Shown here one piece after another: positions 1 through 12,511 of a stretch of 64,000 bases of DNA. The stretch spans positions 62,001-126,000 of the forward strand of contig WARS01002890.1 of NCBI GenBank assembly GCA_008933995.1. The letters run 5' to 3'. This DNA is from Datnioides undecimradiatus. Its lineage: Eukaryota > Chordata > Actinopteri > Lobotiformes > Datnioididae. Below the pieces are notes generated by a model, which saw only the letters and a program-made list of their open reading frames with translations, ran no database searches and had not been told where the DNA came from. The position numbers and the translations under genes are program-made. Each line of letters starts with the position of its first letter. Within the stretch, counting starts at the first letter, position 1.

Positions 1-522
1 TTTGGACGCTGAGCAGCTGGATCATATCCAGGTAGTGACGGCGGATTGATTCACCGACAGTTCGGCTCTTCCTCCTTCCCGCTTCATGACGAAACTGTGA
101 TGCTGAGTTACTGATCGCAGCAGAGGGAGGTCCGACGTGTCCCAACACGACTGCGTCTGACTCACTGCAGGGGATTTTCACGGTTTTTCTGCACCGATGG
201 AAGTTTTTCTTTAACCTGTCGCCGCCTGAAGAGCTGAACTTGTCCTAACTTGGAGTTGACGGCAGTGCAATGAGGCGCTGAAGCGGTCGGCTGCACGTGT
301 CACACAAGCCGCCATTGTTTGTGGCAGCTGTGGAGGAAGTACTCGGATACTCTGTTCACTCGAGCGAAATGTGCAAAAGCGTTAAAATAAACACGAAGCA
401 CCGACGTTCGTGAACTGACTAATCATTAATTAACTGGGTTTTAATCGACATGCAGCACTTTGTTGAACACCTGGAAGATGTTTTTGCAGCTTTAACCTAA
501 AATGTGATATCTCTGTCCTCAG

Positions 523-3500
523 ACGCTCCTAAATCCACCGTGGCAACGCTCAGCACGCGTGGTCCAGTTCCTGAGGGCGACACCGTGACGTTTACGTGTT
601 CGAGTGACGCCAACCCCCCCGCGAGCCTCTACTCCTGGTACAGAGCCAACACTGGACAGGTCGGTATACTGGCTGATGTGTTTGTGTAGCTGCTTAGTTT
701 TAATGTTAATGTGGCCAAAAGTATGTGGACAATGATCTTCAGATGCATTTTGTGGATTCCCAGTTTGAGTTCAGGTCTCTAAACGCAACATAATGCAACT
801 GCTTTAACCCGAAGCAGCAGCTCCACAGCGGCGAGGACTGAGTGAAGCTTTACGGCTCAACGCGCCTCCGACTGTGACTCCTTGGTCGTAACTTGAAAAA
901 TGAGGCAGTTCATTAACGCCTCCACCTCACCGCAGCACGATGGATTTCATTGTCGCTGCAGGACTCGAAGCTCGAGTTCAGAGGTTCAGTCCTCAACCAC
1001 CGACTCCAGCTCGCTGAATTGTTACTGTGGTGCGTTCAGGGACACCAGAAACAGTTGGGAAATGCTATTTACGTCACTTTCTCCAGATGATTTATCACCT
1101 CTGCTCATCACAGCTGGTGAAAGTAGGCGAAGGAGATGTGCTGGTCCTGAGGGTCAGTCAGTGGCACACCGGGGCGTATCTGTGTGAAGCTCAAACCAAG
1201 AGGGGGTCTCAGAGGTCCAGACCGGTGTCTCTGGAGGTCAGCGCCACGACAGGTAAACTTAGATTCACAACAAACGTGAGTTATGTATCCTCCAGCTGCA
1301 GGGCTCTGTTATGTCTCATTATTACAGAGGACGACTGGAGACACCTGCTCGGCTGCACTTTGACTTTGTGAAGTCATGTTGTTTGCACGCGCGCTGAGCC
1401 AAGCGTGAAGCTGCCTGGGATCTGAGCTGCAGGTCGTGACTTATGATTCAGAAGCCGCCGCTGAGTCGGTGAACTCTGTGAGCGCTGATTCATGAGTGAA
1501 ATCCAGCGCAGTGGGGAATGATTCACCTCCGGCTGGTGTGTGAACCCGAGACACGCAGAATGTAAACAAGGTGCAAAGTACAGTGACAGCACAGAGCAAG
1601 CAACAGTGTGTGTGTGTGTGTGTGTGTGTGTCAGGGCGGGTTTTTTTAAATGATGCACTTGTTATTCCCCATAAAAACAGACATCAGATCAGATGTGACA
1701 TAAAGCCACAAAGGCAGCTCACTAAAGTCAGATGAAGAGATGTAACTGGGCGAGTTCAAACTGTAAGAAGCAAAGTGAGGCGAGAAACAGGTGGAGCTAC
1801 ACAGTGAAGCAGTGAAGCTGCAGAGCGAATGACGTGTTCACTAAAACACGGGGAAATGCAGCAGCAGCAGCAGCAGCAGCAGCCGTCGGCCTGCAGGAGG
1901 AGCTTTACTCGGCCTGGGAAACGACACAAAGAGCTGAAGGTGCAGCACGTTACAGGGGACAGGCCTAGTTTAAGTCAGCTGAACCAGCTCAGAGAGTGAG
2001 GAAGGCAGACAGGTCCTGCATCGTCTCTGCAGCCCACCCTCTGGTAACATGGGGCTCCTACAGGCCGTTCAGATCCAGCTCCTGTCGTTACGTAACCACA
2101 GGAGTGATTCACAGAGGCCGTCCTCCTCTGAGTGAAACCGCTGAGAGGGGGCCTTCATCCCGCTAGGTGAAGCTCTCTGTTTCCGGCGGTAAGCTAGCGG
2201 TGTGTGGCGATGTCGTCGGTCAGAGCCGGACATGCAGACTGCTCTGTTGTTGGTTGTAAACACCAACACAGATGCTGATATTCTGTCCTCAGGAGACCAG
2301 AGGAGACCGTGGCTGCGTTTGATTCGTTCCAACCGTTTCCTCCGCTGCTCGCCGTCAGATTCTGGGTCGTAGCTATAGCGTCCAGCCGCGGGCTGTTCGT
2401 CGGGAGCGGCGGCCATGTTGGATACCAGTCCTGCACCGCTCTGCACCCTCCCCCTCCATACGTCACCCAGGCAGCCAATCAGAGCAGCGCCTCATTATCA
2501 TAGGACCTGTTTAAAACAGCCTTCCGCTATAATATGTCCTCTTTAACGAAAGCCTCACACTTAAAGCTACACGTGACAAAAACAGTAAAACTCACTCTTC
2601 TGCTTCTCTCTGCTGAGAAGAGACCTTTTCTTTGTATTTGACTGACTGTTAAAGGGACAGTTCAGGGTTTTTCTGAGGTCCGTCTGCCTGCAGATACAAC
2701 AGCAACAGCTTCCTGTAGCTAACGTCAGTCTGACAGGAAGTTACAGCCCTAAATATAACATACGATTAAACTGATGTTGGTGTGTTTCAGTTCACGTCTG
2801 CTGCAGGAAACAGACTGTGGTGCAGTGAGAAACATGAACTATTCCTTTAATAACCTGCTGTCTGTCACGCTCCTCAGGCAGCGACGCTGCAGCCGTGGTG
2901 CTTCCCTACGTCCTCTGTGCAGTGGTGCTGGTCCTCTACATCCTGACCCTCGTCGTGGATGTTTACAAGTATAAAGGGTACAAACATTTGAATGTTTTTG
3001 TTTGTATTTGTATTTGAAGTCTTTATGTTTTTGACACTCTGTCCAGTTTGTGTCAGTTTTGAATGCATGCTGGTGCTGATCCGTTGGTTTGTCTGTGTTT
3101 CGCCGCTCTGCGTCCCGCCCGACGTCCCGCCTCTGTTTTCCTTCTTTCTGCGAAGTCTTTCCAGGAGGCTGAAGGTAAGAGGAAGCTCCTCACCTCAAAC
3201 ACGCAATTAGACGAGTGTGAAAAATGATCCTTTCAGATCTGATAAGGCCTCCTGACATCACGTCACCGCCGAGTCACAGTCTCGTCTCGGCCTCATCCTC
3301 CCAGCCTCACCGACGCAGGAAGTCGGGATGACTCATCTCCAAACGTCACTTTCCCTTTTAAAGGCCGACTCTCTCGCCTGCAGCGTCTGTACAGGCATGA
3401 GTGGCCGACGTCTTTGAAAGGCAGATATAGATAACATGGCGTGTGCATGATGACAGCTTTTCCAAATAAGTGCGGATCACTTGCAGGAACCATGACTAGG

Positions 3501-4682
3501 AAATGAAAGTTGCGGCGGCGACTGCTGAGCATGTGAAACTGGTGCAAAGTTAAATGATGTCCCTTTTTCACCTGCTGCAATGCATAAATCCATTCATATT
3601 AAACTTATTTCACAAAATAAGTTTAATATGAATGAAACTTATTTCACAACTACAACTATAAAGCAGCAGCCCCGGGCTCTAATACTGGTCTCACATCCTG
3701 AAAATATGAAGCAGAGGTGCCTGAAAACTGTCGCTCTGTGGCCATTAAAGCTCTTTATTTTACACGTTTTAATTCATTTTCGTTGTTTTTTTGCTCGAAA
3801 TATCCCGTGAAGGTGAATTTGGGCTGTTTTTGCAACTTTTCTTCAACCTCCACGAAAACAAACAGCCATAAGTGACGTATAGCTTTAAATTAAAGTAAAC
3901 CGAGTCTGTCTGAGGCTCGTCTGACGTGACGGGACGTGTTGAAGTGTGTGGATGTGAATGCTTTCTCAGCAGATTGAGCTGAAAGGTGAACACACCTACG
4001 CCGACCTGAGGGCCCACAGCGTCGCCTCTGACTACGACCGGCTCCAGGTACAGAGCCTTCTGACTGACCGCTGTCCCGCCACGCACACGAGTGAAAAGCA
4101 GGATTAATATGAATGATGAACTGAAAGGAAACAGGAAGTAAACGGTGAAATTACCGATTTTTCGTGTTCAGACGTGTTGGGACGTGGTCCAAACGTCTGC
4201 CGAAGGATCCAAAACGAGACCCTCTTTGCAGACCTCCTTTGGTTTGGACCCTAAAGCACAAGTCAGGGGTCAGACAGGGTCGACACAGATCACGGTCCTC
4301 CCTGAGTCTGTCTGCTCTGGGAAACATGGCCGCCGGCAGCAGCGCCTTTACGGGCGGGCGCCAGCGCATTGCCGCACCGCTTTTAATTCCTTCCATTTAG
4401 ATTTATGAGCAGATTTAAATTTGTCACTTCAAATCATCAAATATCCTTGTGCCATCAAAACTGGTTATTTAGCATTTTACAGTTTTATTTCTTTTTTTGG
4501 GTTATTGTTCATTACATACTCTCAATATATATGTGTGTGTGTGTGTGTGTGTGTCCTTTATTCTGTGTCCTCAGCCTCGAACGAAGCCTCCTGACACCTC
4601 ACACTATGGGGAATCCTGCAAAATACCTGCCGCCACAGTGAACCTGGCAGCACTGAGTCATGTTTTAACTGAAAGTGTTTAA
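523..4682 (+). CDS. Ig-superfamily receptor with ITAM-like tail (5' part missing)
   Basis: This is the 3' part of a type I leukocyte-type membrane receptor; earlier exons lie outside the window. Exons read by phase are 523-659 and 1114-1252 (one Ig domain split over two exons), 2878 to about 2968 or 2976 (transmembrane), a 10-nt microexon at 3165-3174, 3970-4047, and 4575-4682 with the stop. The Ig domain shows VTFTC, then SWYR, then GAYLCEAQ, which is the expected cysteine/tryptophan/YxC pattern. The transmembrane exon encodes a hydrophobic run ending DVYK. Exon 3970-4047 encodes YADL and YDRL separated by eight residues, which fits the ITAM rule YxxL-x(6-8)-YxxL; SDYDRL alone also fits an ITIM. 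The family resembles fish CD22-like or Fc-receptor-like proteins, but I cannot name an orthologue. The transmembrane-exon donor is ambiguous: two candidate GT sites give the same phase. Confidence 0.75.
710..735. mobile_element. DNA-transposon terminal-repeat remnant
   Basis: The stretch GGCCAAAAGTATGTGGACA is nearly the same as the terminal inverted repeat of the MITE at 36656-36912. No second end is seen nearby, so this is probably a lone end of a related element in an intron of the Ig receptor gene. Confidence 0.45.
1606..1631. repeat. (TG)n microsatellite
   Basis: Thirteen TG dinucleotides lie in an intron of the Ig receptor gene. Confidence 0.95.
1858..1883. repeat. (CAG)n microsatellite
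   Basis: About eight or nine uninterrupted CAG triplets lie in an intron of the Ig receptor gene, outside any exon I can support. Confidence 0.95.
3591..3634. repeat. perfect 20-bp inverted repeat with 4-nt loop
   Basis: The left arm 3591-3610 is the exact reverse complement of 3615-3634, separated by CACA. The AT-rich hairpin lies in the Ig receptor intron between the microexon and the ITAM exon. Part of the arm is repeated once more just downstream, at about 3636-3649. Confidence 0.9.
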
Positions 4683-4837
4683 AATCTAAATGTTAAAGCT
4701 TCAGTTCATTCTCTGTTCAGGCATCGCTGAAGCCGCGCCGTGTTTCTGTTTGGTTTAATGTTTTCTGAAGCATATTTCCTGTTATTCATCCTCATGTGTG
4801 TGAAACAAACTGCAACATGTGACTGAAACATTTCTGC

Positions 4838-4843
4838 ATTAAA
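4838..4843 (+). terminator. candidate poly(A) signal of the Ig receptor gene
   Basis: ATTAAA occurs 156 nt after the receptor stop codon. It is a common variant of AATAAA and the first plausible signal downstream. Confidence 0.5.
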
Positions 4844-4970
4844 ATGTCTTAAAACATGATCTCAGAGGCTTCCTGAAGTGTTCATTAATTCTCACAGAAG
4901 TTAAAATGAGAAGCCGACGGCGTCATCGCCTCCTCCCTGTGCATGTGTCAGTGTTGTGTTTGTGTGCCAG

Positions 4971-5226
4971 CAGCTTGATAAACTGACTCTGGATCAGCTG
5001 TAAGACACATTTCTGTGTGTCAGCAGCTTGATAAACTGACTCTGATCAGCTAAGACACATTTCTGTGTGTCAGCAGCAGCTTGATAAACTGACTCTGGAT
5101 CAGCTGTAAGACACATTTCTGTGTGTGAGCAGCTTGATAAACTGACTCTGGATCAGCTGTAAGACACATTTCTGTGTGTCAGCACCTTGATAAACTGACT
5201 CTGATCAGCTGTAAGACACATTTCTG
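4971..5226. repeat. 53-bp minisatellite, 5 copies
   Basis: Units start at 4971, 5024, 5077, 5130 and 5183, each exactly 53 nt apart. Each carries CAGCTTGATAAACTGACTCT followed by GATCAGCT and AAGACACATTTCTG. Small internal deletions are balanced by an extra CAG, so the period is kept. The array is just downstream of the Ig receptor gene. Confidence 0.95.
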
Positions 5227-5894
5227 CGCTCCCTTTCAGCCGCTGCTTGTTTCTTTAACCCAGTATCTGGAAGTAGATGAAGGATTTCAGTCGTCGGACG
5301 TCTGGATCTGAAGTTATCAGAGAAACAAGCTGAGCAAACGTTAGCAGCAGCTCGGCTCGCCGCCCCTCCAGGACGTCCCGCGTGCGGCGGACAGCGTGGG
5401 AGAAACAGTGGTTTTCAAGGTGGAACTGCTTTATTCAGTGTTTCCTTCTGGGTTTGAATCAGCGGCTCTGTTTGTTTTGGAGAGGAGGAGACCCTCAGGA
5501 GAATTCAGCTCCAGTAAAAACCTCCTGAACCATCAACACTGAAGGAATCCCAGCGACAGGAAGACAACAACCCCCAGCATCCCACGCTTGCTGCACCACG
5601 TCACCACCTCACTGCTGATCATTTTAAACTAGAAGGTGTAATGTTTTTCCTGACCTTTTCCGGACTTTCAGGATTATTGGATCATGAAAAGAAAACACGT
5701 TTATTTTCGAGTTGCTCTGATCCTATTTGATCCTTTAAAGCCGTGATTCGTCTGTTCCCATGGCAACAGCAGTCAGGCGTGACATGCCCAAGGACCAGAT
5801 GCATGAAACTCTTTATGGAGACGAACGCAGGTGCACGAGCTTCGCTCAGACTCCCACAATTATCCATAAACTGATGCTGAGACAACCAGAAAAC

Positions 5895-6048
5895 GTACTT
5901 ACTTTACTTCCTGTTTTATTTTGTGGAGAGTTTCCCTACATGTACCTACTTCCCTGTCTAGTTCTCATTGTTTTCATCATCACCTGCGCGCATTTGGCGA
6001 TTAGGTTACACCTTGTGTCTCATTATCCTCTCTCCCTCACTGGTGTGT

Positions 6049-6100
<52 letters not shown>

Positions 6101-6210
6101 CTCTTGCTAGTCTAGTTCTGATTCATATTTCTTTTGGCCTTGTCTGGTTTCTGGCCTGGTTGAGTTTGTGCACACACTCTCTGCACATTCCTCCTTAATA
6201 AATACCAGTT

Positions 6211-6241
<31 letters not shown>

Positions 6242-6302
6242 TGTGGGTGGAGGGAGTAAGGTCCTGCTCCTGCCACATGTTGCATCCTGGCATCTGTGAC
6301 AG
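5895..6302. mobile_element. possible solo LTR fragment
   Basis: This pyrimidine-rich, non-coding stretch contains AATAAA near 6198, long TG tracts, and ends with GCATCTGTGACAG. It resembles the LTR style of fish Gypsy elements as I remember them. No partner LTR, primer-binding site or polyprotein was found, so the call is weak. Confidence 0.25.
6042..6098. repeat. (GT)n microsatellite, about 57 bp
   Basis: This long GT tract has one GA interruption and lies in intergenic DNA. A second tract follows at 6213-6241. Confidence 0.95.
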
Positions 6303-7979
6303 CAAGAACACATCCACGGCTGAACCTTCCACAGCGTGAGAAGAGCGGTCATGGACAGACGGGGTGATGAAATAATCACGCAAGTTGCGCAACATAACTG
6401 TTCGATTATATTTAATATGATGTAAACCCTGCGAACAAAAAGACCTGGCGAGATCAGGGGAGTCAGACCAGGCGCCTAACCTCTACATCTCAACAAATTC
6501 CACTGCGAGTACTGACACGCTTCCGTTCCTTCGACCTCTTTGATTTCGCGCTTCACCAAGCCGTCAACAGGGAGATCTGGCTGTCTCTCTGGCCGCCGTG
6601 TTGAGTTCTCTCAGTTCGCTGCCGTGTTTGGTTTCAATCAGTGTCAGTTTAGTCTGCGTGTTAGAAAACCATGCTGCCGTGAGCGTTTGATCCCCTAATT
6701 ATAGTCGATTCAGGTCAGAGCGCCCCGAGGCACGCCCAAAGCGTGGAGGGCTCTGGCGCGCAGGTGCCGGCGCGCATCACGTCATGTTGGAGCAATGATG
6801 AACCTTCAGCGGCTGAGCTGCTGTGTCAGTGTGGGCCAGGAAGAAAACGCAAAGAAAGGGAAAACCTGCACCCGTCGTCAGTTTGCAATGCCGCCTCCCC
6901 CACTTCCCATTCACTGCTGCATTCTCACATTCTCCATTCACCAGAGGTCATCAGAAAAGACACACAATACACACACACAGACGGATCAAAAAGTGGATGA
7001 TATCCGGACGTAAGGCGGGGGAAATGATTATGGGCCTGTGGAAAACCACTCATTGAGGACAAGCCCACCTCATTTCTGCCCGCTGTCAGCCCTCTCTGTC
7101 TCTGTGGGCCAGCCACCCCATGGCGGGTATGTTTGATGACAAAGGCAGGACGGAGCGAAGTCAGCATTGCGACCGTTATGACGTGTTTCCCGCTTCACTG
7201 GCACAAAGTTCAAACAGTTCAGCACTCGATGCCAAACGCCATTCAGATCCAACCTGCCCCATGACACCAGCACGCCCTTATAGAAAAGAGGAGGGGTGAA
7301 GCGGGGGTGAAGGGTACTCTCTGCACGCGGGTGCATTAACCATCACAAAGGTTTCATAAGAAGCAGGAAACCAGCAGCTGGCGAAATCCCGTAGCGTCAT
7401 GTTCTTCAAGGTCAGTTCAAACTCACTGACTCCACCCAGTTCGCACAAGCCAAAACCACCGCCTAACGGAGCGAGAGATGATGACACTCCATCACTACAG
7501 TCCAGTCCCGCTAGCTCACACCCAGAGCGCAAACAAGGCGGTCATACAAGTGGTTTTGGCAGTCTCAGCAGAACTGGAGTTACGCCATTTTAGCTGCCAA
7601 ACTCGTCTGTTTGGGCTACAAAAGTGCAACATATCTGCAAGTGTTACAAGTTACTGCATTGTATTAGTTTCTGCAGAGCCACTTCGAAACTGTGGGGAAC
7701 GTGTTCTGGTCATGTCTGAGGCCCCAACTCCTGCTAAATGCTTTCTCTTAAACACCCATCATATTATATTAGATTTGATTTATTGTAAGATAAATTAATA
7801 TTAAATAAGATTGTATTGCTGTTAGGGTGCCATGTGGTGTTTGATACAGATCTCAATTGACTAAAAGTCAAAACTGAGCTGGCCGAGCAACTTATCCAGT
7901 CACCTGTCAGTTGTTCTATAAAATCAAAAACAGTACTCTGAATGCACCCCTGGTCCGGCCTGTGAAGGTGCGAACGCTG

Positions 7980-8330
7980 GATGTCAAACACGCTACCGGT
8001 AGCCAAAAACCATGAGTAGGGCGGCGGAAAGCAGCGGTAGCGCACGCGTGGCCACAAACATGTAAGCTCGTGCGGCCCGAAGCCGGGCGCGAAAGCGCCA
8101 GGCCGCCAAGCTATGGATAATTAACTGTGATAAGCTTTGTTTCGTTTGTCTCTTGACCACGGGCGCCTGCGGGTGGTCACGTGACTCCGGTTCAGCCTGT
8201 GATCGCCACGTGCCGACTCGCAGCTGCTGGTTACCGAGCCGTGCTGCGTTTAGGGACAGCAGCCGCCGTCTGAAAACGTTTCGATCGCACCTTGCGCGGA
8301 TACCGTTTGGGGTTGATGACAAACGAGATG
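7980..8330. other. CpG-dense patch without a recognised gene
   Basis: CpG dinucleotides are much denser here than in the flanks, for example around 8037-8105 and 8180-8300. The nearest recognised coding exon is more than 3 kb away. It could be an orphan CpG island, an unannotated promoter or part of an old mobile element; the sequence does not decide. Confidence 0.4.
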
Positions 8331-8467
8331 TTCTGGAAAGATAAACAACAATAAAGAGGACTTATACTTACTGCACGAGGAATAGTTAGTGTTACAGACG
8401 TTGTTAGTCGGGGTCCCCAAAGAACTGAAACAGACAGACGCTGCAGAGGTGACGCGATCCTGAGCAC

Positions 8468-8531
8468 TCATCTCTATCCCATCTCGTCCCGTCTCATCTC
8501 ATCCCATCTCGTCCTCACTTCATCTCATCTT
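8468..8531. repeat. CATCT/ATCCC-type simple repeat
   Basis: Imperfect tandem pentamers (CATCT, ATCCC, CGTCC variants) run for about 64 bp in intergenic DNA. Confidence 0.85.
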
Positions 8532-9593
8532 ACTCAAGTGCAGCCTCAACTTCTAGAAACAGGGAAGGACTCCGTTTCTCTGTTTCTCTCTCGCTCATCC
8601 AGGCAGGACGTCAGACAATGTGAAAATCCCAGCTGTGCCAAACTCCAGAAATTCCTGGCCAGGCAAACATTACAAAAAAGAGAAAGGGGGAAGTGAGCGG
8701 CGCGTTTCCTCCTCTGGTCTGAGCAGGTGGCTTTTACTGACGTGGTTCCTGGCAAGAAGCCGGTCTTGGAGCTGTCCGGTGTGACCACAACCGTTGTATC
8801 AGCAACCGTGACCTGACCTGACTCTCGACAGGAGGAAGAAGCTCCTTGTTTACTCCAGCTCATCATCTTCCCAGTATTTATTATCGGCTAAACTCACTGT
8901 TTAATGATTTTCTGATAAACACAAAATGCTTTATATGCAGACAGGAGATGCCTGCAGATCCAGGCTCTTTTCAGCTTGTTGAGTCTTTGATTTGATCGAA
9001 TCTGAGGTTGAAATCGTTGAAGTGAAAGAAGAGGAGAGTGGGGCGATGATGTCAGGCTGCGGTGAGGGGAGGGGCGTAGGAAGAGCCGAGGAGGAGAGTT
9101 GCACAATTTGTTCTTTCTAATTCTCATGTCACAGTTTATCTAGCGGACATTGTAGTTAGAAACACCTCAACAAACAAAGGCACGTTACTTGTGTGTGGTG
9201 GTGGTGGTGGGGGGGGCAGTGGTGGTGGGATGGATTGGAGTCGGGGAGCTGTCCGGTTGTGGGCGTTTGAGTGGCGACGATGGCTGATGACTCCAGGTGA
9301 TGTATGTCATACTCAGTGCTATAAAGGGAATCTCTTTGAGTTTTAGTGTCCACACACACACAAACAACACACACACGTACAGTAGACACACTGACCCAGA
9401 GAGAGGTGTGTGTTTTATCTAGCATGGCAGAAAGATGAAGAGTAAGTTTGTTTATGATCCTTTCTGTGTGAGTGTGAGTGTGTGTTAATGTGGGGGCTGA
9501 TAGAGGGCAGGTGGGAGGGGGGAGGCTTTACTACACGTGGTCTTTACTTTTAGGCTCTCAGAGGGTGTGTGTGGAGTGGGGTACAGTGAGTGA

Positions 9594-9628
9594 ATCAATG
9601 AATGAATGAGTGAATGAATGAATGAGTG
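9594..9628. repeat. (TGAA)n / (TGAG)n tetranucleotide repeat
   Basis: Imperfect tandem TGAA/TGAG units run through intergenic DNA. Confidence 0.85.
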
Positions 9629-9738
9629 GCTAACAGGCAGTGCTACAGCACTTCTAAGTTCAATGTGACAGTTTCCTTTGAATTTCACTGATAACGTACT
9701 GCTTGGTGCCAGGTTGGGGCTGTGGACGTTGGCTTGCC

Positions 9739-9740
<2 letters not shown>

Positions 9741-9779
<39 letters not shown>
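9741..9779. repeat. (GT)n microsatellite
   Basis: About nineteen uninterrupted GT units, followed by a G run. Confidence 0.95.
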
Positions 9780-12467
9780 GGGGGGTTTCCCTGAGTAGTT
9801 TGAACTAGTCAGCACCATGGTTTTGCGCTGCAGCATCAGACCCAAAAGCATATGTTTTCTGAATACTTCCAGATACAAACATATTTTATATAAAGTTGTA
9901 GATTAAAGTAATAATGACGCAACCATGGCAACGTGCTAGTAGCTATCACACTGGGATTGGACTGCTAGCATTATTGCTTTTGTCATTAGGTTATTTCTCA
10001 CCACCCAGAGCTCTCGAAGGGAAGCATGTGCTGATTGGTTCTAATGAATGAGAGTGAGGCTGGGGTCGGGGGGGGGGGGGGGTCTGTGTGTGTGCGTGCG
10101 GATCACATGGTCGAGTCAAAGACAAGTCGTCTGAACATCAGCGATGAACCAACCAGCGAGCGTTTGTCTGAGAGAGGTGACACATGACCCGGTGATGTCA
10201 TCAGCGCACAGCAGCAGAGCACTTACTGTAATGTAATCTGCACACTCACCACGTGTTGGGAGGGTTACCGCTGAAATGTGATAGGCTACACATTAGTCAC
10301 CATGTTAGAAATGTCGTTAAAGTAGTTTGATTACTTTTCTAACAGTACTCTTCAGCTGCAGGAGGGTTTTTACTTTAACAGACATCTCATTCAGTTAGTT
10401 TTAACAGTTTCCAGCTCTGATGCAGCAGCACACCTGGACGAGGTCAGGTGACTGGCACGGCAGGCACAGATTGGCTGGAGCCATGTGCATTGATCTGATT
10501 GGCAGATGAGAACCGATCAAAAGCAGGTGCACACAGTTTGATAAAGCAAGAATATAAGTAAAAACACAAGAATGCAGGAAACATGTGCAACATGAGAATA
10601 TAAACATGCAGCCACCGTGCACTAATATCAACAATTAAGTCCCGAAATATGATAAATGTTGTTACATTTACAATGAACCATCAAGTTATTTACTAAATTA
10701 AAATGAGAAAAGGTCTTTTTGGACATTTAAAGTCCAGATGAAGCAGCGTTTTGACAGTTCGGAGCCTCTGTACCGGCCTGAAAATTGGACAAAGTCATGA
10801 AAAACATGGATGAGTGCAGCGATTCAGGGCTGGCTAACACTCACGCATGAAAGAACAGACTGGACTCTGAGTTAAGCTCTGAGCTTTAAAGCGTCTTCAT
10901 GACGGAGCCGCTGCATCTTTAAGTGATTTTAAACCGCAGTCATATTAAATGGCACACAATCGCTGCATGACCCTGATTATCTGTCATTGTGTTTTGGGGA
11001 AAGCGAAACACCCCGCCGTCGACTCGGCCGTCTTTCACATCACATGCAATCATCTGATCAGTTTAAACATCCAAATATTGATCACTACACATTTTAATTG
11101 ATCTCAGACCTCTTGAAATAGACTGAGGCCGTCACATGGCATCCAAGCGCTGCGTGTCCTCGCCACAACGCGCCTCACGCCTGTTTAAAGTCAAACAGCG
11201 CTGTCGTGTTTTTGTTTTTTTTAAATTCCTTGACAGCTGACAGTTTCATTGTTAGCTGGTTTGGGTTTGGAGGAAGTTGGTAGGGCATGTGAGGGGCACT
11301 TCCTGCCAGTAAGAGTAGGACGTGATGCGTTCGCAGGCAGGAGAGAAAACAAACACAGCACAGGAAACTCCAGAGTTTCTGTGCAACATCTGACGAATCA
11401 GAACGGAGAGCGTGGAAGTGAGTGAGTCGTGGCGTGCGTGAGCGCTGCTGAAAACAACCTGCTAAAGGCATCACAGACGGTGTGTTCACTCTGCTTCTCG
11501 AGCACTTCTGCTGTGAGCTGTAATGCTGTCGCAGCTGTTCGCTCTGCCAAGCACATGACTGTACGCAGCGCCGCCCGCGGGCTGTTGTTCCAGCATGACA
11601 GCGGGTTTTTGCTGATGTCCTCCTCAGTGATTTTCCAGTCGTCTCAGGAGGAGGCCGACTGAAAACTCACACGAAGCCTGTTATCGGACACCGAGCGACT
11701 GCGATGCAGCGGCTGACATGTCATCGGGGGTGTTGGCAGGAAGCTGGAGTGAAATCGCTCCCGCTCTGAGCTTCGAGTGAACATCTGTTTGTCGTTAAAG
11801 TCTCTAATGGGATTATTATCATCATCATCATACAGCGTGTTCAGCTTTCACCCACATCAGTCTCTCTGTGTTTCAGTTTACAGAGTTTCTAAAGCCGGTG
11901 ATGGAAACCAGCCATGATTGGTCATGATGTCATGATGTAACTGACTGTAATTGGTCCACGTCACACTCCCTGTGGATTTTGATAAAAGAAGACAAATAAA
12001 TGTTATTTTTAACTTGTTTTTGCTCGTCAGAGCGCAGCACGGGCAGAGGTTTGATCTCAAACGATTACAGAGTGTTTTCAGCGTGATGCAGGCTCTGAGG
12101 TCGTCGTGTTCCTTTCATTAAGACTGAAGTGTGGCGCTGCAGGTGTGAACACCTGTGATCTGACAGACGCCTCCTTATTGGTGCAGCTAAACTCTCTGTG
12201 TGTGATTTATCAGTGCATGGTTATTTCATCGGGAGAAGTGAAAGGCCTCACACATCACTTCACCTGAGCTCGTCACAAACAGCTCATTTACGGCTGGAAG
12301 TGGGCGGCTGAGTCACAGCGAGACTCGTGGACGGCGTCGTTAAAATATCCAAACAGGATTTTTGAATACGAGGTTTTATTTTTGCAGCCGCTGGTGTTTC
12401 CTGTTTCGTGGTAAATGCAGCTGAACAGGAACAAACAGGAGGAGGAAACTAATAAATGTTTGACAGA

Positions 12468-12471
<4 letters not shown>

Positions 12472-12510
<39 letters not shown>
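12472..12510. repeat. (GT)n microsatellite
   Basis: About nineteen GT units in intergenic DNA upstream of il11. Confidence 0.95.

Positions 12511-12511
<1 letters not shown>

Noticed and set aside
1-31. Possible exon end with a CAG/GTAGTG donor at the window start
   Set aside because: The frame that would give phase 1, needed by the exon at 523, contains a stop, so it cannot join directly to the Ig exon.
1858-1883. CAG tract as a polyglutamine coding repeat
   Set aside because: It lies between Ig receptor exons and no supported reading frame crosses it.
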